From positions 62,001-126,000 of the forward strand of contig JASVEC010000057.1 of assembly GCA_030770535.1 (NCBI GenBank): DNA of 64,000 bases, in the 5' to 3' direction. Position numbers and translations under genes: made by a program. Source of the DNA: Batkoa obscura. Its lineage: Eukaryota > Entomophthoromycota > Entomophthoromycetes > Entomophthorales > Batkoaceae. Numbering within the stretch: position 1 is the stretch's first letter; the number at the start of each line of letters is the position of its first letter. The notes under the pieces are model-generated. The model was not told where the DNA came from, searched no databases, and saw nothing but the letters and a program-made list of their open reading frames with translations. Shown here in pieces: positions 44,667-56,291 of this stretch.

Positions 44667-46568
44667 ATGGAAGAAAGTAAAGAAATTGAGTTAAGTGGAA
44701 CTAAGGTGGAGAAAACCGTCAACATTGAAAGTGAAGAATTTAAGTTAAATGATATTCAATATAACAAGCCCGAAGCGAGAGATCAACCTCAAAAGGAGCA
44801 AGCGGATTTCAATAACAAAGATGGCATAACAAACAATAGCAAAAGTAAGAATGTCATAGATGGGAACAGAAAAAACATTGTTGATAATAATAATAGCATC
44901 AATACAAATATCAATAATAATGATAAACAGCTTGAGTTACCCAATAACACAGAAACTAAGCCGTTAGTATTTAGTGATAATTTACAACATATAGAATCTA
45001 ATGTCAATAATGAATTTAATGATAACTCCAAAGGAGATGAGGCAACAATAGTATTAAACATTGATGATACTAAAGTACGTTTAACAAAATTCAGAACCAC
45101 TTTATTATTGTTCGGTCTATTTTTAACTTACATAACCACTGGTTATGATCGAATTTTAGCTACATCTTTACTTGTCCCAATAGCTTCTAATTTTGATGAA
45201 TATTCTAAATTGGGTTTATTTGGTATAGCTTACTTACTTACCTCTTTTATTATGGAAAGACAATATAAAAGGCTAATTTATGTCTTCAGTTATAAGGCCA
45301 TTATTTTATTAGCTTTAATTTCTTTCCTCATAGGTACTATAATTTCTTCTACTTCAGTTAATTTAACAATGCTGATTGTTGGAAGAGCAATCGCGGGTAT
45401 TGGTGGAGGTGGATTACCTACATTATGTAATGTCATTATTAAAGAGTTGGTACCAGCTTATAGACTAAAAACTTATATGATAATCTATACCTTGTTTTTT
45501 ATTGCTGCTTCTGTTTCTGCTTCTATGTTAGTTGGCTTATTTATGACTCAATTATCGTGGCGTTGGTGTTTTTATATTAGCATACCTACTTCTTCAGTCG
45601 CTATTGTTATATTACTTTTATTTTTACCACGTAAAAGTAAAGATACAAGTTTACAAGTTAAACTACATAACTTTGATTTTATCGGTTCTGTTTCTCTATT
45701 TTTATTTACAACTTTGCTCTCTCTTTCACTAAATCGCACCTCCTTAATCTATCCTTGGTCTTCTTATCAAGCTTTACTTCCGCTTTGTATTTCTGTACTA
45801 TTCCTTTTCCTATTCATTTACTCCCAAAAATATATATCAAAACAGCCCACTTTACCAGCTCACTTGTTTTATCATAATGTGATTTTATGCTGTTTAATTT
45901 CATTTTTTAATGGCGCTGTTCTATTCATTGGCTTCATCTTTATCCCTTATTATTATAAGATTACTTTTAGTTTGACTGCAAATCAAACCACACCAACAAT
46001 TATTACAATCATTTTCAGTCTTTTATTAGGTTATCTAGCGATCAGCTTAATCATTAAGAAATTCACTGTATATCGATGGTATTTAATTTTAAGTACCGGG
46101 CTTGGCGTAGTAGCCAGTTGCTTATTAGCTATAGCTTCATATCAGCTTGCTAAACCAGGATTGTTTTATCTGTTTGTAGCATTAGTGGGTGTGAGCATAG
46201 GACTCAGTTTAAAGATAACTGGTAGCATTTCTGAATTAGCTGTTAAAGCAGAAGACATCCAAGAGGTTAAGATAGTTAATAAATTCTTTTTTAGTTTTGG
46301 TGGAGTGATTGGTATAATTGCTGCTGATGCCATTTATTTCAATGTTTTGAAAGAGTTATTAGAACAATTTAAACAAAAGTTAGACATTGATATGTTAATA
46401 GATAAACCATCTTTGATTTTGGAGTTAGAGTCGCAGTTAAGGCAAGGGTTGGTAGCATGTTATAAACTTGGATTCCGTACAATTTTTTATGGTTTTATTG
46501 CGTTTTTTAGTGTTGGGTTTATATCCTCATGTTTAATGAGGCCAATAATGACAAACAATAAGAAATAG
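44667..46568 (+). CDS. MFS transporter, drug:H+ antiporter (14-helix) type
   Basis: A 633-residue protein. Residues 1-138 are hydrophilic, Asn/Lys/Glu-rich and probably cytoplasmic. About 14 membrane helices follow from residue 145 to 625. The early helices show TTGYDRILATSLLVPIAS, AYLLTS, and IVGRAIAGIGGGGLPTL, which corresponds to the motif B/C region of DHA2 transporters (normally gRaiqGiGgGg). The usual motif A between helices 2 and 3 (GkLsDifGRK) is replaced by MERQYKRLIYVFSYK, lacking the Asp and Gly-Arg. MFS DHA2 proteins export drugs or siderophores using proton exchange at the plasma or vacuolar membrane. The missing motif A and the long N-terminal extension make substrate and activity uncertain. 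It is a single exon; the start is the first ATG after a stop. The minus-strand frame at 44789-45100 is a shadow. Confidence 0.82.
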   Translation: MEESKEIELSGTKVEKTVNIESEEFKLNDIQYNKPEARDQPQKEQADFNNKDGITNNSKSKNVIDGNRKNIVDNNNSINTNINNNDKQLELPNNTETKPLVFSDNLQHIESNVNNEFNDNSKGDEATIVLNIDDTKVRLTKFRTTLLLFGLFLTYITTGYDRILATSLLVPIASNFDEYSKLGLFGIAYLLTSFIMERQYKRLIYVFSYKAIILLALISFLIGTIISSTSVNLTMLIVGRAIAGIGGGGLPTLCNVIIKELVPAYRLKTYMIIYTLFFIAASVSASMLVGLFMTQLSWRWCFYISIPTSSVAIVILLLFLPRKSKDTSLQVKLHNFDFIGSVSLFLFTTLLSLSLNRTSLIYPWSSYQALLPLCISVLFLFLFIYSQKYISKQPTLPAHLFYHNVILCCLISFFNGAVLFIGFIFIPYYYKITFSLTANQTTPTIITIIFSLLLGYLAISLIIKKFTVYRWYLILSTGLGVVASCLLAIASYQLAKPGLFYLFVALVGVSIGLSLKITGSISELAVKAEDIQEVKIVNKFFFSFGGVIGIIAADAIYFNVLKELLEQFKQKLDIDMLIDKPSLILELESQLRQGLVACYKLGFRTIFYGFIAFFSVGFISSCLMRPIMTNNKK

Positions 46569-47559
46569 TAGTGAATTATGCCGCATAAGGTTAGTTTTTA
46601 TTATGACATAACAGTACAAGGATATTTTATTTCATGAACAATTATACTTATAACTAAAAAAGTTGTTTTTAGTAGTTGGTCGAACTTCAAAAATTATTGT
46701 TAATAAATCAAAATAAAACAAATAAGTAAAATAGCATAGTAATACGAACCTGACTTTACATCGTTTATAAATTTGATATTATGACTAATACAACATTGAA
46801 TAATTCCTAGCAATAAAAACAAGAAAAAAAATCAAATAGTTAGAGAGTAGGGCTAATTAGCTATAATAGGAGAACTTTAGTACCAGCTTAGCTCCTGGCT
46901 AAGGGTTGTTTGTAAAAATCAAGTTCACTGATATAAGCTATTCTCTGTTCAATGAGAAGAGAAGTTAAAGTCAGGATAGAAGGCTCCTCAGAAAAGGAAA
47001 ACTTTATGTGTGACTTATAGATTGATCACAGTACAAATAAATAGAAACAAGCAATAAAGGTAGGATAAAGATTTGACAGTTAAGAAGAGATACCAGCTAT
47101 GTTAATGTGTAAATCATGGAAGGGCATAAGAAGTGGCCGGGATTTAGCTATATCAAAAGGCTCAAGAATCAACTCTGAGTTCCAAAAATTATAATATTGA
47201 AACACCTTAGTTTCATTTTTTTGATCATTTCATATACTTTATAAATTAAAAAATTAAATAGTTCGTAAAAATATGATCCTTATTTAAAATCAACATCAAT
47301 TAGAGCACATTATTATTCAAATACTAGTAATAAAATTATTTCAAAGAATAAACCATGTGGATAGAATTTATATACAAAGTACTATTATTTTTAAATTATT
47401 TATTATATTTTACCAAATAAAAAACAAAAAAAGATATCTTAATATTTATTTGTTTATATACTTAACTTGTTATATTCTTATTTTCAAACCATAAAAAATG
47501 CACTTCACACCTTTGTTTATTTTAAACTCAATAACTCTCAATACAGGTACAAATAATAT
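46569..47559. other. Intergenic, unassigned
   Basis: A moderately GC-richer patch near 46850-47190 has no open frame of note and matches no other part of the window that I could see. Confidence 0.35.
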
Positions 47560-49370
47560 AAAGTCAAAAATATAAAGTCGAGAATACAGCTAAACCAAAA
47601 AATAAGGATGAATAGTAAAGTAGGTACCACTGATTGTACATTAAACAATCTATTTAAGCAACTATATTTTCATTTAAACTTAGAATCCAAAGAAAGAGTA
47701 AATGGTGATCGTTTTGATGCACAATAATATTTAATTTATTTTAAAGTATCTCGGGTGGCCTAAAATGAACTCAGAATAACAAATCAAGAAAGAATCGTAG
47801 TAATAATGAAATTCAAAAAAAAGATTTATCAGTTTGAGACCGTATTATACAATAAGATTAAATTTAACGTTATTCGATTGCTTTCAATAAATGATATATC
47901 ATCAAAAGTATATATGGAATTAAAATAAGTCAGGCTTATGGTCAATTTCCAGAGAATGATCCCATTTTTTTCAAAAAGGTTATAGATCTATACAATTTAT
48001 AGTTGGATAAATTCGGTTTGAATGCAATTTTAACAAATAAAAAGCCAGATAATTTATCCTACACCTTAATAACATTTCTGCCTCGTTTTACCCTTCTACA
48101 TAATAGTATAGCTTGTAGACACGTTTACAAGAAAGCTCTAAAGGAAGTAAAAGTGACTCTACCTTAATCTTATTTCAATCCTAGCTATAAGTATGTGATG
48201 GCTTAAGGATTATTATCTTATATCAATCGTCACATACAGATTTCAATCTTGCTAAACGATACCTTTTTGTATGTTATAAATACGGCTCAATGTTTAGAAT
48301 ATAGCATGAATGATGGTTTATTTAACAATCTAGATGCTACAGACTTAGGTTATAATAATTTGTTATAAGATAGAAGAATATGTAAAACTCTTTGCCTTAT
48401 TTATTTGACTATGTCATCTTATGCTTTAAACATATCTTTTATTAAATTTGAAATTGAGGGCCTTTCGCATTACTTTATAGTGAATCAAAACAGATATAAT
48501 GATTATAACAGGATATGTCATAGGAATATAGACAAATATTCATATTTTTATACTAAAGAACTTATTAAGGCGAATATAAAAATATTGACTCATATATAAA
48601 AAGTAAAAGAAGCTTATGGAGCATCGAAAGATTATTATAATATATCTGTTGCTAATTTATTATTGCCTTAAAATTTATAAACTACTTGACTATGCTAATG
48701 AATTTAATCCAACATCAAAAATTAATAGAAGGTAAAACTGAGTATAGTAGAGAGAAATTAGAAAAAAGGATAAACAATCATGGATTTAATTTTATAAGGT
48801 ACCTTAAAGTATTAATTCAATACACTGTTAAACTTTACTATCCACCTGTTTTGGTTTATCTATAATTTATTCACTACAAAGTCAAAAATGAAAATGTTGT
48901 CTAATTATTCAAACCAGATAAGCACCTATTATTTAAACAGAGGTCTAGATATAAAAGAGTCAAAAAAGTTTTACCGAAATTCATCAATTTGATCCTAAAT
49001 ATCAATTTTAATCAAGTGTCAATATTTCTTTTTATTATCAAATATGTTCATATTTTTCTACCCTTGTCAATTTGTTGCATCAAGCATCAATTTTGACTTA
49101 TAATATGGGGCTGTTTTTTTTAGTTTCATTATTTTTCCATTTTTTAAGTGCTATTTGAGTGGAAAAACTGTCAGTAAAATTCTTAAATACAAAAATACAT
49201 CCCCATATGTTTATGATTGATGAAGCAAAAGCAAAATGTTTATTAGTAGTTAAGGAGCTTAATAGAGTATCTGAAACTAGTAATAAAGGGCATGTTAAAG
49301 ATTTTATTAGTGCTTCAAATCAAATCAGCATTGTATTAATTGATTTTAGTTACCTTCAGATTTTATGAAA
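47560..49370 (+). pseudogene. Decayed paralogue of the regulator-like gene at 58533
   Basis: Aligns along its whole length with 58533-60284: GATTGTACATTAAACAA.. early on, AAAGAGTAAATGGTGATCG, GCTTGTAGACACGTTTACAA in the middle, and the C-terminal GAAGCAAAAGCAAAATGTTT..GGGCATGTTAAAGATT. Many stops and small indels interrupt the frame. MITE copy 20 (49103-49208) sits near the 3' end. The last readable piece (49210-49368) still encodes a short stretch similar to the end of the intact protein (KCLLVVKELNRVSETSNKGH). Host gene copy, probably non-functional. Confidence 0.82.
49103..49208 (-). mobile_element. MITE copy 20, inside decayed gene
   Basis: ATAT repeats and near-consensus ends (GGGGCTGTTTT, ACATCCCC). 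It shares a C after GGGG with the intact transposon's left end. Confidence 0.93.
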
Positions 49371-49474
49371 GAGATAAATATATATGTAGGCTAATTTTAT
49401 TCTAATGATAATAAAATTTGAAATTTCTTTGTATTTCATTTTACTTATGACTATTATTAGTTTTTGTAAATAAT

Positions 49475-49581
49475 ATATGGGGATGTTTTTTTTGACTTCA
49501 TCACTTTTTTTACCTTTCAAGCACTATTTGAACGAAAAATTTGTTAGTAAAATTCCCAAACACAAAAATACATCCCCATAT
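49475..49581 (-). mobile_element. MITE copy 21
   Basis: Near-consensus copy with ATAT repeats and perfect GGGGATGT/ACATCCCC ends. Core TTTCAAGCACTATTTGAACG. Confidence 0.95.
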
Positions 49582-50399
49582 ACTATTTTATATTAATTTT
49601 TTTTAGATATGTAAAGTGGTGTTTTTTTTGTTATGATATTTTAAATAAAATGTTAATTATCTTTTTATCTTTGCATGGTAAAGAAAGCTTTCTTTATGTA
49701 AAAGTAATCTAAGGGAGAAATGCCAATAAAATATTTAAATATACACTATAAGGCTTTGAAGTAAAGATTTAAAAAAGTTTGCAATTGAAAAAACAACCAA
49801 GTAGCAAATATTTTGATATGGAAATTAGCCTAAAGTCTTTTATATTAGTCAATAGACAAATGAAATATACTCAAGTAGTTTAAAATCTTATTAATACTTT
49901 TAGAATATATAGATTGGCTATTCTTATAAGAATTTTTCTAGAAAATACCAAATAGCAATACTAAGAAAAGAAAAGTTTACCCACATTTGGCCTTTTTTAA
50001 ATAAGGTCTAAGAAAACATTTTATCATTTTGAATACTTTTTCTATCACTTGGAATTTAGTGTTCTTGATTAGATTCATATAAAAAAAAATTTCATTGTTT
50101 TAATTATTTTTAAATTATAATGAAAATAGATAAAGAGACAATTGAAATTACTTGAACTAGTTTTCAATTACTATATATTATATATTTATAAAAACGATAT
50201 TAATTGTAAATAACACTTGACAAAAATAAAATAAGCTTAGGTCAATTGAGTTATTTTATATTTTATATTTAATTAAATCTATAGAATTTTAGTAGATTTA
50301 TAGTGAACTAGTATAAAAGGATAAATAAGTAACTTTGTTTTATTTAATATAAAAAATGTAATCATTTTATAAAAAAGTTGTGTAAAAATAGATAAATAC
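49582..50399. other. Intergenic, AT-rich
   Basis: No feature supported. Confidence 0.35.
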
Positions 50400-51675
50400 A
50401 TTATAATATGGGTTGATTGAAGTATTAAATAATTTTAAAAATCAATTGGATGGAAATAAACAATACTTGGTAGTAAATTACATAAAACGGGTATTGGAGT
50501 TGTTTCAAAAGAGAGCGCTAGATAGTGAATAAAAGTTAAAAATAACATATAGAGGAGATTTAATAGTTTAAAAACAATAGCGTGATTCCTAGGCTGAAGT
50601 TGAATGTGGCATGTGTATCTTAAACAAGCTAATAAATCATAGTTGTCTGCTAACTTGTTTTAATTTATTAATGACATCCAACAAGTGAGTTAAAAATATC
50701 TCTTATATTAACAAACGGAATGAACCCAAGACAGTTGTTTAACTGCTTTATAAGTACATATTATACTAAAATTAATTTTAGAGATTATTGATTAGATAAG
50801 AAATTCTTATAAATATGGGGATGTATTTCTGTGTTTAAGAATCTTACTAATAAATTTTCCGCTTAAATAGCACTTAAAAAATGGAAAAAATAATGGAGTC
50901 AAAAAAAACACTCCCATATACTAAAAATAGCAATAAGCCATTATCAAAGCTAATTTTAAACATTTAATAAAGTTATAAATGTTTGAAAAATAAAATTAGT
51001 GTGCTGTTAAACTATGGATTAAATATCTTTGAGCAGGTATAAGGTGAAAGTATGAATTATCCCTGTTTGAGAGATCTGGTTATTATCATATTACTTATTA
51101 CAGAGTATTTCTGTAGTCATCAAAAAGTAATTGCTTCAATATGCAGTGATTATGAAATTAAAGTGAGAGACATTATTGATAAGGAAGATAGTTAAGTTAA
51201 TGAGAAATCGAGAGAAAGGTGTAGGAAATAATTAACCTGTTTCCTATTCTTAAATTAGAAGTAATCGAATAGATCAAAGTTAAATGAAGATCAATTATTT
51301 AAACATATAAATAAAAAGATACTTTATACTCCAACAAAAGCAAGGAATTCGATTGATGACGTTGTGACTGTAGAAAACATTAATTTATTTTCAAGTAATA
51401 GTGAATTTGAGGCAAGCCCAAAATTATTTATAATTTCTCTAATTGTGCATTTACAATTTTGATGGGATTAGAAACATGTTGATGTTTAAATTATAACAAA
51501 TCCATAGAGAATAAATTAAACAATCGAATAGAAGTTGTGATAATAATATATTAAAAAAATAACTATAGGGATAAATGAATGAATAAAACTAATGAATTAA
51601 TCTAAAGGGCTTCATAAGAATACAATGTATGTCAATTGCTTACTCAATCTCAAGTGAATAGGTTTGAAAAATATA
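50400..51675 (+). pseudogene. Decayed paralogue of the regulator-like gene at 27308, 3' truncated
   Basis: Matches roughly the first three quarters of 27308-29014, for example TTAACAAACGGAATGAACCC..AGTTGTTTAACTGCTTTATA and CCAACAAAAGCAAGGAATTC. Stops and indels occur throughout. MITE copy 22 is inserted at 50813 and the homology ends at MITE copy 23 (51676), beyond which no related sequence is seen. Host gene relic. Confidence 0.8.
50813..50919 (+). mobile_element. MITE copy 22, inside decayed gene
   Basis: ATAT repeats; ends GGGGATGTATTTC and ACACTCCC. The intact paralogue has one ATAT at this place (GTGGATATATTAAAA), so the pre-insertion site is visible. Confidence 0.95.
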
Positions 51676-51778
51676 AAGTGAAGATGTTTTTCAATTTCAT
51701 CGTTTTTTCCATTTGTGACCGCCACTTGAGTGGGAAGGTCGTTAATAAAGTTCTTGAACAAAAAATATATCCTCAAGT
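51676..51778 (-). mobile_element. MITE copy 23, AAGT target
   Basis: AAGT direct repeats at 51676-51679 and 51775-51778 around GAAGATGTTTTTC..ATATCCTC. Decayed core (GTGACCGCCACTTGAG). Confidence 0.8.
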
Positions 51779-52155
51779 AATAATTTTTATTTTATTCTAA
51801 ATCTATTTAAATTAAATTAAATATATTTGATATTAGAATTTAGTCTTCAATGTCATAAATAGTTTCCAAAAGACTATTGATATAAAATATTTAATAATGT
51901 TATAAATATATGAAGACTAATTAATTATATAATCTAACAAAAAACATTAAAAAAAAGTATATATTATAAGATAATAAATAACCCAAATGATATTTCATTT
52001 CATTAGTCATTGTTCAATTAATCTATTAGTTATCAACTTTTTGACTAGAAAATATAACAACATAATGTATAGATGTTTAACTAAAATCATAAATTGACTT
52101 AGAACATAGGGTTTCTGGATTCTAAATTAACTTTTAAAAAGAATTCAAAGCTATT

Positions 52156-52261
52156 ATCCGGGGGTGTTTTTTTGGCTTCATTATTTTCTCCCTCTTTTAA
52201 GCGCTATTTAAGCGGAAAAATTATTAGCAAAATTCTTAAACACAGAAATACATCCTCATCT
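52156..52261 (-). mobile_element. MITE copy 24
   Basis: Edges ATCC and ATCT (near-identical direct repeats) around GGGGGTGTTTTTTTGGC..ACATCCTC. Core TTTTAAGCGCTATTTAAGCG. Confidence 0.88.
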
Positions 52262-53854
52262 ATTTCTTTATACGCTTTCCTATCCTTATCAGCTTCTATT
52301 ATGTTTGGTATGTAAAAGTTTACTCCCCTATAAAATGATAAATTCCAAATAATTATTTTACAACTTTCGCTTCAAAACAAACTCAAACATAATAAAATAC
52401 AACATTAGTCCTTATAACTATTATTATAAAATGAAGAACCGTTGTTCTAATAAAGTAGTTTAATATAGGTCTACTTTAATTCTTTCAAAAATATGGTGCT
52501 ATCAAAAACAAGCACACATTTAAAGCTTTTTAGAGACCTAATAAAAACTTGGAGAAACTTTAGAAGGGTAGATAAACTTGACCTAATTTGAATAGCTTTT
52601 CTTGAATATGTAATCAAACAAAGTATAATAAATAAAATAAATACTTAAGATAAAACTTGTAGTATAAATTAATCATTTAGTAGTAACTTCCATTTTGTTT
52701 TAAATGGATACTCTCTTTTCAGCATATTTTGATTTGAGTTACATTCAAATGGTTCATTAAATGAAGTGTAATTGTAATAATAACTGGCTCTAACTAGATT
52801 AAAACATTTAATATCTAATGTTGTATATTTAAATAACCACATTATTTATCGATATTTTCCATAGCACCAACAGTAAATTGTAATTCAGAAATAAAGATAG
52901 AAGCGGAAGAGTAAAATAAGCCTAAATTTTAGTCTGGGTTAAAAATTCAAATATATAAGCGATATTACTAGTAATATAGTGTTACTACAGTGGCATAGAA
53001 CATGAACAACAAGAACTTAAAGTAGAAAGAAATTCTAATACGCAGGAAAATTTATTGAGTATTATTATAATTACTTATCTAAGTTGATTACGTTGCATAT
53101 TAAATTAATAAATAATATAACCGTTGATATTTGATATGGAAGAAAGTTTTAGATGTTTTTGTTAACTATATAGATAGCAACAAGTAGACCAAGTAATAGT
53201 ACAATAATTAATTAATTACTTTTAAGGTTTCAATATAATCAGACGAATCTAATAAAAAAACTAGTGTCCAAATTCAAACTTTATCTATATATGGGATTAT
53301 TATTAGATAACACATTAGCTAAATAAAATAGAAGATATCAAAATAAAAAAGCAGTCACAAAAAAATTATAATAGTTTAAATGTGCTATAATTTGCTAAAC
53401 TTGGACTCAAGAATAAATCAACAATAATAAAATTAATTTAAGCTAAAAAAACAAAAAAACTGTAAAAGCCAACAATATATATACTGACTATAAACAAATC
53501 AGTAGGTTAGTTTTTATTTTGTCTTATGATTAAATAGAAAATTGAATAGCAAAAAGTAAATAACAACTTATTAAGAATAAAGTTTGTACTAGTTCTTCTA
53601 TTTAGTAAATTAAAGATAATGTACGTTTTACTATTGATAACTTTTTTTGAATTCAAAAGTGTTATATAAAAGCAGAAAGCGATGTCAATATAAAGGCGTC
53701 AAGTTAAAATATATACTGATAACATTGTAGATATCATTAAATAAAATGTTAATAATACTTCTATCTAAGTTATCAGTAATATATAAATAAAAATCCAGTA
53801 AAGTTTTTAAATCATAAAGAAACATGAAAAGGAAAGCGGCTTTTAGTTTTAATT
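52262..53854. other. Intergenic upstream of transposon
   Basis: AT-rich. A weak resemblance to the regulator-like family around 53030-53170 is too poor to call. No other feature. Confidence 0.35.
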
Positions 53855-53880
53855 ATATGGGGCTGTCCTAATTGGTTTCA
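53855..53880 (+). repeat. Left terminal inverted repeat
   Basis: 26 bp pairing with 56292-56317 at 22 positions; the differences are at positions 9, 14, 15 and 20. Confidence 0.88.
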
Positions 53881-54158
53881 GAATCTACTTAGAAATTAAT
53901 CCAAATTTAAAATTCCAAGTTTGTGTTCAATATAACGGTTAAATCTAAAAAGCCTAAAATTAAATGTCTCTATTTAAAACTTATTTTAATTGTTTCCTTT
54001 TCTTAAATAGCTAATTTTCCTAACTATATATTTTATGTTAGTTCTGTTAGATATTTAACAGATATATAATATATAACTATATGATTATATAATTATATAA
54101 ATACATAATTATATAAACACAGTTATTTGACTTTATTTTTTGTTGAAATAAAAATAAA

Positions 54159-55862
54159 ATGCAAACTTTCATAACTAAACTTCGAAATGGAATTTTTGAA
54201 AACTTCAATACAATAGGGAGGAGTACACAATATAAACATTGTAATTCATTTACATCAATTTTAAGAGCTACTTATAACAACCCAAGGTTCATGGAATTTT
54301 ATAATAAAACAAAACAAAGAAAAGATATATTATCAAAGTTTACTATCGATAATAATAAACTTAATCAAGTAATGTATAAAATTAGTGCTTTAAGGGAAAC
54401 AGGAAACAAAAGTCAGCAAGTAGCGTTATTATCAACTATAGCTTCAGTATATTCTTTTGATGAATGTAAGAGTTTTGGGTTTAATATAAATAGAAATCAA
54501 TATGATTATTCAAAAACAAGTAATAATAATAAAATATCAACATTAAAACCTATTATTAAAAATACAAAAAAAATTAAAGATGACCAAATTGAAACTATCA
54601 TACAATATTTACTAAATGATTCAACTATTTCATCAAGATTTAATAAAAAAAATAACGATAGTAAATATTCATCAGATAATATATATATATTAAATAAAAG
54701 TAGAAGAATGATATATAGTAAATATTTGAATGATCTAAGAGATAAAGCAGTAGCCAGGTCAACGTTCTTTAAATATATACCAACTAATTTCAAAAATCCA
54801 GCAAGAAAAACGGATCTATGTAATATATGTACCCAGTATACAGTTAGAAAAAAGTTATTTGAAAATAAAATAAATACAGCAAAAAACAAAGCAGAGATAC
54901 AAGAAATTTTCAACGAAGAAGAAAAATTATACAAATTACATAAATTCTGTGTTGATACTCAAAAAAACACATTTAATGAAACTATCAAAAAATTAAATAA
55001 CAAAAGTTGTATAATAGTTTTAGATTTTAAACAAAATATGGAAATAGGGACAAGACCAGATTCAATAAATTTAGATCATTATAATAAACAAGCTATATCA
55101 GTATTAGGCTTTGGTGTATTATATTTAAAAGATGATAAAACAATAGGCAAAGTTTACTTTGATTATTTATCTGAAATATTGAATCATGATTCAGCATATG
55201 CAGGAGATTGTTTAATCGATTTAATCTCTACAGAGCTTCTATTTAAAAAGTTTACAAAAATTAATATATGGGCAGATACAGGAAATCATTTTAGATCCCA
55301 AGAGTTCTTACATTATATGTTTAAAGAAATTCATAAAATAAATAGTAGTTTGAATGTTAATCTTAATTTTTTTGCTGAGCATCATGGAAAAAGTATAGTT
55401 GATGGACATTTTGGAAACCTTTCAAAATGGAAAAGTAGTTTTGAAGCGTTAGGTAAAATAGAAGATATCGATCAATTAATTTCAAGATTTGAGGCTTTTA
55501 TTTGCGAGCATAATAAAATTAATAACTCGACTGTTAATAATGGGAAAACAGATATAATTTTTAAAAAGTATAAAAGAAACAAAAATACAAAAAGAATAAT
55601 AGAGATGCAGGGCATTAAGAAGTATTTACACTTTATTAAACATAACAATAAACTACATTGTTATCCAGTATCTGATACATCAAAAAAAAGCGATATAGTC
55701 CCAATTAAAGTTATAGAGTCTATAGAAAACAGAAAAATTAAAAGATCGATCCCAGCTTACCTTACGAAGATAACAGAGAATTTGAAAATTTCGATATTTA
55801 CTAAGCAAGTAAGTAGTTTGTTGAATGATAGAAATAGATTGTTAAATGTTAGGATTACTTAA
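54159..55862 (+). CDS. DDE/D-like transposase of the 2.46 kb element
   Basis: A 567-residue protein, single frame. The N-terminal 200 residues are Asn/Lys-rich. A possible zinc site follows: TDLCNIC (C221, C224) with HKFC (H261, C264). The likely RNase-H-like catalytic core has strand IIVLDFKQN (D289), the FDYLSEILNHDSAY segment, strand INIWADTGNHFRSQEF (D373) and FFAEHHGKSIVDGHFG (E407, D415). The WxDxGxHFR and HHGKxxxDxxFG patterns resemble those of other eukaryotic cut-and-paste transposases, but I cannot name the superfamily with confidence; the four-base target recalls Sola2-type elements, a guess. The C-terminus is basic (NRKIKRSIPAYLTK). The gene lies fully within inverted repeats, reads in their orientation, and lacks introns and stops, so it may be functional. 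The minus-strand frame 54506-54934 is a shadow. Confidence 0.82.
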   Translation: MQTFITKLRNGIFENFNTIGRSTQYKHCNSFTSILRATYNNPRFMEFYNKTKQRKDILSKFTIDNNKLNQVMYKISALRETGNKSQQVALLSTIASVYSFDECKSFGFNINRNQYDYSKTSNNNKISTLKPIIKNTKKIKDDQIETIIQYLLNDSTISSRFNKKNNDSKYSSDNIYILNKSRRMIYSKYLNDLRDKAVARSTFFKYIPTNFKNPARKTDLCNICTQYTVRKKLFENKINTAKNKAEIQEIFNEEEKLYKLHKFCVDTQKNTFNETIKKLNNKSCIIVLDFKQNMEIGTRPDSINLDHYNKQAISVLGFGVLYLKDDKTIGKVYFDYLSEILNHDSAYAGDCLIDLISTELLFKKFTKINIWADTGNHFRSQEFLHYMFKEIHKINSSLNVNLNFFAEHHGKSIVDGHFGNLSKWKSSFEALGKIEDIDQLISRFEAFICEHNKINNSTVNNGKTDIIFKKYKRNKNTKRIIEMQGIKKYLHFIKHNNKLHCYPVSDTSKKSDIVPIKVIESIENRKIKRSIPAYLTKITENLKISIFTKQVSSLLNDRNRLLNVRIT

Positions 55863-56291
55863 GTTATTAATAGCTAAGTTAATAAATAGTCAAAGAACAA
55901 GTAACTGTAATAATATGTAAAAACTATTATTACTTGTACTATATAGGGATGGTTAATTATAGTTTTGGGGCTGACCACTCCCTCCCATGCAGCTATTTAT
56001 TAACTTGGCAATATATTAATAATGTAATTATAACATTAAAGTAGTTTATTTATTTGATAATAAATCTACGATGTTGGTTATAAAGCAGTTGATAATAAAT
56101 ATTTCTCAATTAAGCTTTATAAGAACATGTATTTAAGATCTAGTAGAAATTCAACTAACTTACAGTATGAGCTATAATAGAATGATTTAGAACTGTGTTT
56201 GGGTACTTTTGTTTTAATAAAAGATGTGATTTTATAGAATTTTAAGCGAAGTTTTTAAAATACAAAATTTTTCAAAAATTGGATAAAATAA

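Noticed and set aside
52960-53350. A further decayed copy of the regulator-like family
   Set aside because: Only short, loose similarity (for example around 53035-53080); below what I can support by eye.
54506-54934. Minus-strand open frame within the transposase gene
   Set aside because: Antisense of an Asn/Lys-rich region; no start context or family resemblance.
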